Notes under the pieces: generated by a model
The model's database searches: none
Seen by the model: only the letters and a program-made list of their open reading frames with translations
What the model was told of the DNA's origin: nothing
Assembly: GCA_943736015.1 (NCBI GenBank)
Contig: OX031060.1
Coordinates: forward strand, 4,973,501-5,037,500
Source of the DNA: Tridacna crocea
Lineage: Eukaryota > Mollusca > Bivalvia > Cardiida > Cardiidae
Reading direction: 5' to 3'
Length of the DNA stretch: 64,000 nucleotides
Made by a program: the position numbers and the translations under genes
Shown here: piece after piece, positions 11,368-21,189 of the stretch
Layout: the number at the start of each line of letters is the position of its first letter
Numbering within the stretch: the stretch's first letter is position 1

Positions 11368-11460
11368 ACCATTACCACACAATTCTGAAGTTTAATGATT
11401 AGAAGAGAAAAATCTTTGGAAATCATTGTTAGAGAAGACGAAAATACTGGTTACTGTAAA
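11368..11460. mobile_element. TTAA MITE family A, left half
   Basis: TTAA (11364-11367) is followed by ACCATTACCACACAATTC and the first hairpin arm. The copy stops where a class I palindrome begins at 11471. Confidence 0.6.
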
Positions 11461-11470
11461 GAGCTTTTTA

Positions 11471-11530
11471 AGCTCACCTGAGCAGTAAGTGCTTGAGGTA
11501 AGCTTTTGTGATTATTCTGTGTCATTTGTG
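11471..11530 (+). mobile_element. class I palindrome-ended element, isolated 5' end
   Basis: The class I palindrome (AGCTCACCTGAGCAG...TGCTTGAGGTAAGCT) occurs with only a few tens of bases of element after it. The GTCC tract and tandem core are absent. It lies where the right half of the adjoining MITE should be. Confidence 0.55.
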
Positions 11531-11572
11531 CATTTTGTTGATTATTATGATTTTTCTCATCTTGTTCAACCC

Positions 11573-11760
11573 TTAATTACCCAATTCCAATTTTCAACAA
11601 CCCTTAAAAAGTACCCTTTTGAAATGGTTATGGGAAAAGAAGAAAATGCTGGTAACCAGCATTTTCTCCTTTTTCTACATTGTTTTCTTCCCTTCCTGAA
11701 ATAAGTTCTAATTTTTTAACTATACTTATTTTGTTGTCTGCAAATTCTTTCCATGTGATA
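11573..11760. mobile_element. TTAA MITE family A, decayed copy in intron 1
   Basis: It has an intact central hairpin (AGAAAATGCTGGTAACCAGC) and right-arm landmarks (GTTGTCTGCAAATTC). Both termini are mutated. It lies head to tail with the next copy. Confidence 0.65.
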
Positions 11761-11769
11761 ATGACTTTA

Positions 11770-11989
11770 CCCTTTACCAAACAATCACTGGTTTTTACAA
11801 CCCTGAGATATAACCCTTTTGAAAACATTGTGGGAAAAGGAGAAAATGCTGGTAACCAACAGTTTTTCTTTTTCCCACAATATTTTCTACCATGTTGAAA
11901 AAAAAATCAACTTTTTAGTTACAATTATTTGATCACCTGCAAATGCTTTCCATTTGGACCTGTCCAAAATTTTGTTGATTGGTAAAGGG
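11770..11989. mobile_element. TTAA MITE family A, full length
   Basis: The left flank is TTTA (11766-11769, a mutated TTAA) and the right flank is TTAA (11990-11993). It is 220 bp with CCCTTTACC/GGTAAAGGG ends and the central hairpin. It ends 94 bases upstream of exon 2. Confidence 0.8.
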
Positions 11990-12083
11990 TTAAAATTTGT
12001 CATTCTGTAAAAAGATATTAAACTTTAATCTCAAATGTTTTACATATCATCCTAAATATTTTTTTTGGGGTTTCTTTCACCAG

Positions 12084-12209
12084 GTCTGAACAATCCAATG
12101 CACAGGCAGTATGTGTCTAGGACAGAGAGACTGTCAAGTTACGAAAGCTGGCCTGACAATTTGATTCAAACTCCAGAAATCATGGCAGATGCTGGGTTTT
12201 ACTACGCAG
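12084..12209 (+). CDS. IAP-like protein, exon 2 (first part of BIR 2)
   Basis: The acceptor is TTTCACCAG and the donor is GCAG/GTAAAT. The 126-nt exon is phase 1 at both ends, matching exon 1. It encodes the opening BIR segment: R-x2-R-L-S-S-Y-E-S-W-P, then QTPEIMADAGFYYA. The YESWP and GFYYAG landmarks are characteristic of BIR domains. The zinc-binding part is in exons 3 and 4. Confidence 0.85.
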
Positions 12210-12640
12210 GTAAATTGATTTTCGTTCTGTATTTCTACTGCAAATTTTGGTCTATTCTTAACAGAATGTATGCGATATTAACAACAGAAGATTACATAAG
12301 ATAAATCCTTTTTGTCTAGTAAATTTATGATATTGGAAAGACAGAAAGTCTTTTTTAGGGCGGGGATAGATTAGGCTTCATACGCTGGTAAAGTATTTTA
12401 TGGTCTACGGCCCCTAAATATCATATTAAAAGATGAAAGCTGCCGAGGTTAACTGAAAAGCAGTTTGAAAATGTCAATGTTACATGATTTTTACCTATGA
12501 GTGAGTGAGTTTACAGCCACAAACTCTCAAATTAAAAGATGGAAGCCGCAGGGATTGGCTAAATAGTCTTTATGTAAATGTCAATGAATTAGGAGTTGTA
12601 ATTCTTGATATAATTCTGAAAATAATTGAAGACCTATTTT

Positions 12641-13692
12641 AGCTCACCTGAGCACGAAGTGCTCAGAGTGAGCTATTTTGATAGTGCTGTGTCTGCCGTC
12701 CTTCGTGCGGCGTCCGGCGTCCATCGTCAGTCGTCTGTCGTCATCTTTTACCTTGTGTACGCTCAAGAGGCCATATTTTCAGTCCCATACCCATGAAACT
12801 AAGTCAGAATGTTTGCCTCGATGATATCTCGGACGTGTTCAAAAATGGGTCATGTTGGGTCAAAAACTAGGTAACGAGGTCAAATATTAGAAAAACCTTG
12901 TGTACGCTCTGGAGGCCAAAGTTTCATCAAAAACTCTTGAAAGTTGGTCAGAATGTTTGTCTTGATAATATCTTGGATGAGTTTGAAAATGGGTCATGTC
13001 AGGTCAAAAACTAAGTCACCAGGTCAAATGTTAGAAAAACCTTTTGTACGCTCTACAGGCCACATTTTTAGTCCAAAACTCTTGTAAGTTGGCCAAAATG
13101 TTTGTCTTGACAATATCTCGCACAAGTCTGAAAATGGGTCATGTTGCTTGAAAAACTAGGTTACCAGGTCAAATCTTAGAAAAACCCTTGTATACGCTCT
13201 GGATGCCACATTTTTAGTCCAACACTTTTGAAAATTGGTAAGAATCTTTGCCTTGATAATATCTTAAATGAGTTTGAAAATGGGTTATGATGGGTCAAAA
13301 ACTAGGTCAATAGGTCAAATGTTATAAAAACCTTGTGTATGCTCTGCAGGACACATTTTCAGTCTGATACTTGTGAAACTTGTTCATAATATTTGTCTTG
13401 GTGATACCTTGAATAGGTAATGTGGAGTCAAAAACTAGGTCACTGGGTCAAATATTGGAAAAACCTTGTGTAACTCTAGAAGCCACATTTTCTGCCTGAT
13501 TCTTGTTCAAACTTGGTCAGAATGTTTGTTTTGGTAATGTCTCAAAAGAGTTTGATAATGGGTAATTGTCGGGTCCAAAACTAGGTCACTTGGTCAAATC
13601 TTAGAAAAACCTTTTGTACGCTGTAGAGGCCACATTTTCAGCCCAATACTCATGAAATTTGGTCAGAATGTTCATCCTCGTGGCCCGCTTGT
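12641..13692 (+). mobile_element. class I palindrome-ended element with 145-bp array
   Basis: It opens with the palindrome AGCTCACCTGAGCACGAAGT...GTGAGCT after TTTT, followed by a GTCC/CGTC-rich tract. The core then has seven units keyed by CCTTGTGTACGCT at 12751, 12896, 13040, 13186, 13331, 13464 and 13610, mostly 144-146 bp apart. The 3' end is eroded: only CCCGCTTG before TT remains, without the inverted GGTGAGC or a hairpin. Confidence 0.65.
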
Positions 13693-14496
13693 TTTTCTAT
13701 GGCATCACTGAAAGATATTTTGTAACATTTTGTGATTTTGACACAGTAACAGCAGTATATGTTTGTGATGTGATTTGTGGTACCCTACAAAACAAATTTT
13801 TCCTTAGTCTGGTAGGTACACTGGAATCAGTTATCCGTCTGATGGTTAGAAGTCAGTGGCACATCCATAGGTACATGTACATGTGATGTATCATTGTTTA
13901 TGGAAGTTTTTACCTTTTTCTGCTGTGGTTTAAACTTTTACAAATTGTTAAATTCTTAACTTCTCAATTTTTTACATAGAAAAGTTCATTAGAATAATAG
14001 GATATCTTCTTGAGAGGACAGAAAACATATTGGTAAAGGAAAAAATGTTTATCACAAGCATTTTCTCCTTTCCCTCAATGTTTTCATAGGCTTTCTGTGT
14101 AAGTGTCATTAAATCTAGAGATTGTTTTTAAAACTTATAATGAACTTCCGTGCACCAAGGTTAATTGTATATACATTGTGCACTAAAAACAACTTTACAG
14201 TGTTTATCTCTTGAACAGTTACACCACCCCCCTCTTTAGATATGGTAATTTTTGTAATATATTGCATAATTTATTGAAACTATACAACTATGAACCAGTA
14301 ACTCTGGAGATGCAAGATGCACTTTGTCGATACTTGCCTATATGCATCAAAGATGCAATAAACTTCGATATTTTTATCAGCCTTTGTTATGCAAAATAAA
14401 TGAAATGTATAAGTCGAACAAATTGACATGAAATAAATGACCTCTATTACCATATATTACATGCTGGAATTGTTGTCCAAATTTAGCTTTGGTTAA
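13693..14496. other. no gene seen; one MITE hairpin remnant
   Basis: This is AT-rich intron sequence. A family A hairpin remnant lies at about 14030-14105 (AAGCATTTTCTCCTTTCCC followed by CAATGTTTTC). Nothing else is recognisable. Confidence 0.4.
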
Positions 14497-14714
14497 CCTA
14501 TTACCACACAATCCCTATTTGATGCCCCTAAGAAAGAAGCCTGAAGAAAACACTGTGGGAAAAGGAGAAAATGCTGGTGACCAGCATTTTCTGCTTTTCC
14601 CACACTGTTTTCTACTCTTCACAAAACAAATTTCAAATTTTCATTCACTTTTATTTTGTTACCTGCAAATGCTTTCAATTTGGACAAACCTAAAATTTTC
14701 TTTATGGTAATGAG
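14497..14714. mobile_element. TTAA MITE family A, full length
   Basis: It is flanked by TTAA at 14493-14496 and 14715-14718. At 218 bp it has CCTATTACC/GGTAATGAG ends and a strong central hairpin with GGTGACC at the tip. Confidence 0.85.
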
Positions 14715-14718
14715 TTAA

Positions 14719-15238
14719 TGTGGTCTGTATGCAGAACTATGTGCAAGTTTTTAACTCTTTAGGAGTGTCTTCAAAAAACACCTAGAATATCCGAAAAGAA
14801 CATTATTTTGTTGGTATAGGTTGCAAGTGACTTAGATCTAAGATACAATTTCTGTGCAATCTGATCTTGATCTATGCCATCCGCAAAAGCTTTTTGATTT
14901 TGGCTATGGTGCAGTAAGGGTCAAACCGGACATTTACCGTAAATAGAATTTCCGTACGATCTGATTATACCTGATGATTTAAATATTCACGTTTTAATTA
15001 TTCTTTGCATAAAGGTCAATTTCAGGTCAATTTATTTCAGTAATACATTTTTACAGAGTAATAATGATGCAGTTATTGCAGGATGAAAGCTGTTTTGTGT
15101 GTTTTGGCAAAGAAGTGATAGGTGTGGATCAAGATCACACTGCATGTTGGCTGCAATGTGATCATGATCTACACTGCCTGAAAAAGTTATCAAACTCAGG
15201 TACAGCACTGTAAGTGTTAGTGTGTTCAGAAAGGGTTT
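14719..15238. other. no gene seen
   Basis: This is intron sequence. Phrases such as CTGATCTTGATCTATGCC recur loosely here and again near 63290-63340 (CTGATCTTGATCTACTC), suggesting a further old dispersed repeat that I cannot define. Confidence 0.25.
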
Positions 15239-15241
15239 TCA

Positions 15242-15449
15242 CTCTTTACCAAACGACAAAATTTAGACTGGTCCAAATTGAGAGCACTCGCAGACAACAA
15301 AATAAACGTAATTCAAACACTGAAATTTGTTTCCAGCAGGGTAGAAAACATTGTGGGAAAAGGAGAAAATGCTGGTTACTTTTTCCCACAATGTTTTCAA
15401 AAGGCTTCTATCTCAGGGTTGTAAAAACCAGGGATTGTTTGGTAAAGGG
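15242..15449. mobile_element. TTAA MITE family A, inverted orientation
   Basis: The right flank is TTAA (15450-15453) and the left flank TTCA. The long arm with GCAGACAACAAAATAAACG comes first, so this copy is reversed relative to most others. The hairpin is slightly shortened at the tip. Confidence 0.75.
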
Positions 15450-15626
15450 TTAAGTCAAACTCTGTTGTAGTTAATGTTCATTTGTGATATGCATAATTGC
15501 TATCATAATTACCTTCCATATATATGTATATGCTAATTGGGTATTAAAAGTGTTGAGGTATTTGTCTAGGTCTGTAGAGTGGGCTTTTAAAAATTTCTTG
15601 AATGAAGTATCCTGTAGGGTTGGCAG

Positions 15627-15890
15627 GCCCGCATAGCTCATTTGGTAGAACGTAGGACTCATGATCGTGAGGGTGTTGGTTCAATTCCCACAGCTGGCCA
15701 TCTGAAATTGTAAATATTCTTTCTGATGAGATATTGGACCGAGGTCTTGTGTGATGGTGTGATAAAGAAGCAGGCATAACTTATAATGGGTTTTGTCCAC
15801 CATCTGCTCTATCCCCTGTAATAACAATACTAACAGCCTTCAGGAGGCATCGCCCAAATGGGAAACTGGTGGTGACGATGAATAAATGCA
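15627..15890 (+). mobile_element. tRNA-derived SINE
   Basis: The head has tRNA boxes: A box TAGCTCATTTGGTAGAAC and B box GGTTCAATTCC, with an anticodon-loop-like CTCATGA (CAT). The acceptor and anticodon stems no longer pair well, so it is not a working tRNA. A roughly 190-base tRNA-unrelated body follows. The 3' limit is uncertain. Confidence 0.6.
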
Positions 15891-16006
15891 AATTCAATCG
15901 ATCTGTCTTGTAGAGGAACTTGGCCTCATTTGTCTTATTTTACTCTTGTGTACTTTTGTGTGACATGGTTGTCATTACAAATTAGGTAATATTTTCTTTT
16001 TGAAAG

Positions 16007-16045
16007 GTTTTGGGGACTGCGTGAGATGTTACTATTGTGGAATTG
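16007..16045 (+). CDS. IAP-like protein, exon 3 (39-nt microexon with BIR 2 zinc ligands)
   Basis: The acceptor is TTTTTGAAAG and the donor is ATTG/GTGAGT. The exon is 39 nt with phase 1 at both ends. Joined to exon 2 it reads GFGDCVRCYYCGIG, the BIR core with the first two zinc cysteines (C-x2-C). Exon 4, which supplies the remaining ligands, is 35.8 kb downstream. Its exact fit to a conserved BIR block makes it credible despite its size. Confidence 0.8.
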
Positions 16046-16134
16046 GTGAGTTAGCATTTTACATATCAGTTGCCATGTCTATGTTGTATGCCTTTCTTGA
16101 AAGAAATAATTAATATTTGTGCATTGTATTTTAA

Positions 16135-16252
16135 CCCTTCACCAAACAGTCCTGGATTTTAACAACCCTAGGAAAGAAAGCCTTAGAAAAAAATTGTGGA
16201 AAAAAGGATAACAATGCTCATAAAAGCAATTTTTCCCTTTTCCACTTTTTTT
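16135..16252. mobile_element. TTAA MITE family A, left half
   Basis: TTAA (16131-16134) is followed by CCCTTCACCAAACAG and most of the central hairpin. It is cut by the class I palindrome at 16253. I did not find its other half. Confidence 0.7.
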
Positions 16253-17710
16253 AGCTCACCTAAGCACGAAGTGCTCAGAGGGAGCTATTGTGATCAATCA
16301 CCGTCATTCGGCGTCCGTCGTCCGTCCGTCCATCGTCCGTCCGTCGGTCGTCCGTTCACATTTCCTTGTTTACACTCTAGCATCATGAAATATCAACCAA
16401 TCAGCACCAGACTTGGTCAAAGTGTATATGACCATAAGATCTCGGATGAGTTCCATTATGGATTTAATCGGACTAGAATATCCGGAGTTATTTGCCTTTG
16501 AATTAAAGCAAATGCTATATTTCATTTTGTTTACACTCCAGCATCTACAAATATCAACCAATCAGAGCCAAACTTAGACAAAATATATATAACCATAAGA
16601 TCTCGGATGACTTTGATTATGGGTCTCATCGGATCAGAACGACCAGAGTTATTTGCCCTTGAATTAGAGAAATTGTTATATTTGACTTTGTTTTCACTCT
16701 AGCATCTGCAATTATTAACCAATCGACACCAAACTTGGACAAAATATACGTGACTATAAGATCTCGTATGAGTTTGATTATGGGTGTAATCGGACCAGAA
16801 CAACTGGAGTTATTTGCCCTTGAATACGAAAAATTGCTGTATTTCACTTTGTTTACACTCTAGCATCTACAAATATCAACCAAGTAGTTCCAAACTTGGT
16901 CAAAAGATATATGACTCTAAGATCTCAGACGAGTTCGATTATGGATGTAATCAGACCAGAACAACTGGAGTTATTTACCCTTAAATTAGAATATTTAGTC
17001 CAGAGCATATCTTTGTCATCTCCAGTCCAATTGACTTGCAACTTGGCAGTTTGTGTTTGTTGCAATAATACGGAGTGCAGTGTGAAAGAACCATTACTCT
17101 ACTTCATACTGTCTATGAGTTATTTCTCTTTGATTGAAATTTTTACAGCATTTTCTGCTTGTCTGGAATATATAACTTTGTCATCTACAGCCTGAACATC
17201 TTTAAATTTGACATGCATGATTGTTGAAATATTATGGAGTACATTGCACAAGAACCATAACTTCTTAGCACAAATTTTGAGTTATTCCGCCTTTGACCTT
17301 CATTTTTATAGCATGTCTTGCTTGTCCAGAGCAAAACTTTTTCATCTTAAGGAGGAATGACTTGAAATTTGGTATGCTTATTTGTTGCAATATTTGAAAG
17401 TGCAGTGCCTAAGAATTGTAACTGTACCTTGTGCTGTCTTTAAGTTATTTTCCTTTGAATGTCATTTTTACAGCATTTAGTGCCTGCCCTGAATATAACT
17501 GTCATCTTAAGTCAGAACGACTTCAAACTTGGTATGCATGTTTGTTGCAATATTATGCAGTACAGTGCGCAAGAACAATAACTCTACCTAGCGCGAAGTT
17601 TGAGTAATTCCACTTTGATTTTCATTTTTATAGTACTTCTTGCTTGTACGGAATGGATCTCCAAATTTTCAAGTTAAATTGCAACAATGTGCTGCTCTTG
17701 TTTCATTATC
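16253..17710 (+). mobile_element. class I palindrome-ended element with 161-bp arrays
   Basis: It begins AGCTCACCTAAGCACGAAGT...GGAGCT after TTT, then GTCCGTCCGTCC. Four units keyed by TTGTTTACACTC (16367, 16527, 16688, 16849) are about 161 bp apart. A second array keyed by GTTGCAATA (17059, 17223, 17384, 17544) follows with spacing of 160-164 bp. The end GCTGCTCTTG before TT resembles the end of the class III element at 2290. The second array occurs again at 23865-24541. Confidence 0.6.
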
Positions 17711-17744
17711 ATTTGGCCTTGAACCTTGTTATTTGGTATATACA

Positions 17745-18240
17745 TTTCCCTGTATACCATTCCGTAACCTTAGAAGCAAAAAAAAACAACACAACAATAT
17801 TTCATAGATTACAATTTGTAATTTGCCATAATTGTAACACACACTTGGGTAACCAAATGAATATTTTTTATACATAGTACTTCAGCAAAAATAGTAATTT
17901 CTTGTATCAGTCTTAATGAAATAACTGAAAAACAAAAGAAAACATTGGGAATAAAGAAAACGTCTAGGTTTGTTTGTTACCCAAAGCTGAATGACCGCTT
18001 CAATACATATAGTCCTTTTCCAGCTTATTCACGTGCTTCATGATTTTCTTATGTTACTCGCATTATACACGAGGGAAAATAATTTTCTCCTAATTCGTAC
18101 CTCAATCTTAGAAAATTATATTTCCCTGTATACCATTCCGTAACCTTAGAAACAAAAAGACAACACAACAATATTTCATAAATTACAATTTGTAATTTGC
18201 CATAATTGTAACACGCACGTGGGTAACCAAATGAAATGAA
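17745..18240 (+). repeat. pair of 118-bp direct repeats 376 bp apart
   Basis: The block beginning TTTCCCTGTATACCATTCCG at 17745 recurs at 18121 with few differences over about 118 bases. The spacer is AT-rich and non-coding. The pair could be a decayed terminal repeat or a local duplication. It lies just left of the recombinase and Maverick remnants. Confidence 0.7.
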
Positions 18241-18446
18241 AAGAATGGGCGTAGCAATGAACTATATGTACTGAATTTTTTATATGTTCCTGCCTGGAAC
18301 TGTACTATAACAATAACAACACACATGAAAAGAATTAATAGGGGCTATCTAGATTTTGTATCTCACTGAAACTGAGGTGGCCTAATTCACCTGTGTACAT
18401 GTACTTAATTTGACAAAATTCCAGAATTGAAAAAGAGTACCATTAC

Positions 18447-18591
18447 CGAAAGCCCATCTTTTCCACCGCATAAAACCATTTTCGTATTTACGACTTGTAT
18501 TCACGGCTCTTGACTTCTGCAATAAGTCTGGGAGAAGGTCCACCATGCCCGCCAGGTTTTCTGGAAGAACATCAATTTCTTTCTTATGAAC
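18447..18591 (-). pseudogene. tyrosine-recombinase N-terminal (SAM-like) exon fragment
   Basis: On the minus strand a 145-nt open segment runs from an acceptor (ATTTTTCCAG) to a donor (TTCG/GTAATG). It encodes LPENLAGMVDLLPDLL and then QKSRAVNTSRKYENGFMRW, which resembles the N-terminal core-binding domain of tyrosine recombinases in DIRS-like, Ngaro-like or Crypton-like elements. No catalytic half lies next to it. It is probably a leftover exon of a mobile or domesticated recombinase. Confidence 0.5.
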
Positions 18592-18664
18592 CTGGAAAAA
18601 TAATCATATTTAAAGGAAAAAAAATGAAGCAAAACCCGATACTTGTTTGTAAAAATACACTCAT

Positions 18665-19384
18665 TCACGACTTTGGAATGAGATAAATGCCCACTAAACA
18701 TTTTCGTTTTATGTGTAAATACTGCGAAACCGCTTTAGCATTCATAGTACCACTTACATGATCGCTATAAATATGGTTAATGTTTTTCAGGTCTTGCTGG
18801 AAATGATAGATGAAATTTGCGTTTTCTCTAATAGTTTGCCTCGGTAACCTGAAATAGTTTTGTGAAAGGTAAACGCAATCAACATTACTATGCCTTCCAC
18901 GAATGTAGTAGCACTCACACTTATTTTGCTTTTCTAAAAGTAAATCGTCAAAAATCATTAATTTTTTGTTTTCTGAACTTAGCTCTCGTGGGTCAGGTAC
19001 ATCTCCCGCAGTTTCAAAAAAACTACACTTTATATCCGATTTATTTTTTAACGTTTTTACCCATTCTTCAATCAAAGCTGTTGGTGATACTTTTGAATTC
19101 TGTATTTCATCTCGCAGTTTAAACAATCTTAAAATACCCTCTTTCGGTAGCCTTTCTTCAAAGGCTTTTTTAAGTATTCAATATTCCGGTCGAAAAAGAC
19201 TTTTGCCAAAAACACATAACTCGTTGTAGTCCAACCAACCCGGTCTAAGCAAAAGATTAAGTAGAAGAGTGATTTTACAACATCCTGATTTACCTACGAT
19301 TAACCCTCTGATACTGTTTGGTAAAAGAGGGTTATTAAATCACTCCGATACAGCTTCATTCCATGATAAATCAGTTACATTCAT
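18665..19384 (-). pseudogene. Maverick FtsK/HerA-type packaging ATPase, broken
   Basis: A leftward frame from an ATG near 19384 to the stop at 18665 matches the packaging ATPase of Mavericks. A Walker A-like segment (GKSGCCKIT) is degenerate at the glycine and threonine positions. A Walker B-like segment (LMIFDDLLL) is intact in the second half. Two in-frame stops interrupt it, one soon after the start and one between the Walker A region and the downstream open part (18665-19126). It lies head to head with the PLA2/integrase frame, as expected for a Maverick block. Confidence 0.75.
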
Positions 19385-19416
19385 CTTTTTATATAACTTT
19401 TTTTCTATTATATAAA

Positions 19417-20818
19417 ATGTATTGCGTTAAATGTAAAACAGTTACTGATACGAGTAACATAGAATATACTGTTAGTAAGAATAGAAGAAATATGAGACGA
19501 GGAAAATGTGTGGTTTGTGGAACAACTAAAACCCAGTTTATTAAGGCGCAGGAAGGAAAAAAGGGCGGGTCAGTTTTAAACAAAATGATTAACCATATGC
19601 CTTTCGAGATGCATATCCCAGGTCACAATTTTACGGGACCAGGCACTAACCTTACAAAAAGATTAAACCCCGATTTAACTTGGAAGAAATGGAGTAAACC
19701 AATCGACCGTGTTGATCATGCCGCCTATAACCATGACGTCTGTTATTTAAAACACGATGATACCAAAACTCGTAATGCTGTATGCGATAAAAATATGTTA
19801 GCAGAGCTAAAAGGTATTGAAAATCCCACTTTAAGAGAGAAAATGGAAAGAGGAATTGTGTCTACCTTAATTGGAACTAAGGCAAAGTTTTGGATGGGGG
19901 TTAAAAAAAAATTCAGCATGATAAATTTAGCAGAAGAATTACACAAGCCCGTAAAGAGAAAATTTAAGAAAAGGAGAGTCGAAGTAAATGGTATTGATAG
20001 GATTTGGGCTGCAGATTTAGTAGACATGCAGGCGTTTTCTAAATTTAACCGGGGCGTAAAATATCTTCTCGCTGTTATTGACATCTTTTCTAAATACGGA
20101 TGGTTGATACCATTAAAAGACAAAACGGGAAAGTCTGTCGCTAGAGTATTTTCAAGGAGAGAAAACCGGAGAAAATGTGGGTGGACAAGGGTAAAGACTT
20201 TTATAACAAGGAAGTTAAAGACTCGATCGAATTGTATTCTACCGAGAATGAAGAAAAATCGTGCGTAGTTGAAAGATGGATTAGAACAATGAAAGAAAAA
20301 ATGTGGAAATATTTTTCCGCTAACTCTACGAGCGTTTACATTAACGTGTTACAAGACCTTGTTAAAGAATATAATAACACGAGACATTCTTCTATTAAGA
20401 TGACGCCAGTAAATGCTAGTAAAAAGGAAAATGAAACTAAAGTTTGGAGAAATCTTTACCCCGATCATTTCGAAATAAGAGATACAAAACCTAAGTTTTC
20501 CGTTGGAGATAAAGTAAGAATAACTAAAAAGAAAAAGACTTTTGAGAAAGGTTATACTACTAGATGGACCGAAGAGGTTTTTACAGTTTCTGAGGTAAAA
20601 AATACGAAACCCGTAACGTATAAAATTAAAGACCTTAATGGGGAAGAAATACAAGGTACCTTTTATGAACCCGAGCTACAAAAAACGAGTCAGAAGTTGT
20701 ATAGGATAGAAAGAGTTATTGAAAAGGAAAAAATAAATCGTTAGTAAAGTGGAAAGGTTATTCCGATGAGTTTAATTCGTGGGTTGATAATAATGATATT
20801 GTAAACATTTTAGATTAA
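19417..20818 (+). pseudogene. Maverick zinc ribbon - PLA2-like - integrase - chromodomain frame, broken
   Basis: One reading frame first encodes a CxxC...CxxC zinc ribbon. A PLA2-like domain follows, with the calcium-loop-type GPGTNL and the catalytic HD pair in NHDVCY. The start of a retroviral-type integrase core comes next (first aspartate in WAADLVDM). A frameshift near 20160-20175 moves the rest into another frame that carries the second catalytic region (VDKGKDFYN) and the glutamate region (NEEKSCVVERW). A second frameshift near 20734 precedes a short chromodomain-like end (LVKWKGYSDEFNSWV), stopping at 20816-20818. Such integrases insert Mavericks, and PLA2-like domains occur in virion proteins of several DNA viruses. 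PLA2 and integrase in one frame may be native or the result of a lost stop. Confidence 0.8.
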
Positions 20819-20826
20819 TAAAAAAA

Positions 20827-21085
20827 AATGAGAAATATTGCAGTCGGAAACGTAATTTTACCGAATAGACCGTTAAACAATTTTGAATTGGAAAGCGCGG
20901 TAAAAAGATTAAAGATTCTTTCTTTTAGAGGGGTGTTTTTATGAAACACTCTACCGAAAAAGTGTAGAAAAAAGGAATGCGGTATATTAAACCTCGATGA
21001 CACGAGCGGTTCTGGTACGCATTGGGTTGCTTGGTATAAAAACGGTAAAACTAAAAATTACTTTGACAGTTATGGTATACAACTA
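20827..21085 (+). pseudogene. Maverick adenain-type cysteine protease, N-terminal fragment
   Basis: An ATG follows the integrase tail by nine bases. After one in-frame stop and a shift near 20940, the sequence contains GSGTHWVAWYKNGK and YFDSYG, the histidine and aspartate blocks of adenovirus-type processing proteases found in Mavericks. The glutamine/cysteine blocks are missing because the sequence breaks off at a junction with GTACTAGTACTA. Confidence 0.75.
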
Positions 21086-21189
21086 GTACTAGTACTATTA
21101 TCTATCTTACGGTGAAGCCACCATTAATATCAAGGCGAAGCCGCCGTGAAACGTGCGAAGCCGCAAACAAGGGAAATAACTTATCAATC

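Larger units (their letters stand above)
18660..21085. mobile_element. Maverick/Polinton (adintovirus-like) fragment
   Basis: Four hallmark functions lie within 2.4 kb: a minus-strand packaging-type ATPase and, on the plus strand, a zinc-ribbon/PLA2-like/integrase frame with a chromodomain-like tail, then an adenain-type protease. This gene set defines Mavericks/Polintons and related virus-like elements of animals. Polymerase B, capsid genes and terminal inverted repeats are absent here, and every frame is broken. It ends abruptly at about 21085 in the protease. Confidence 0.85.

Noticed and set aside
15080..15120. IAP exon after the acceptor-like TTATTGCAG
   Set aside because: The segment stops quickly in the required phase, lacks BIR residues and lies in a dispersed repeat.
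15627..15702. tRNA-Met gene
   Set aside because: The CAT loop and both boxes are present, but the anticodon and acceptor stems are mismatched and a SINE-like body follows.
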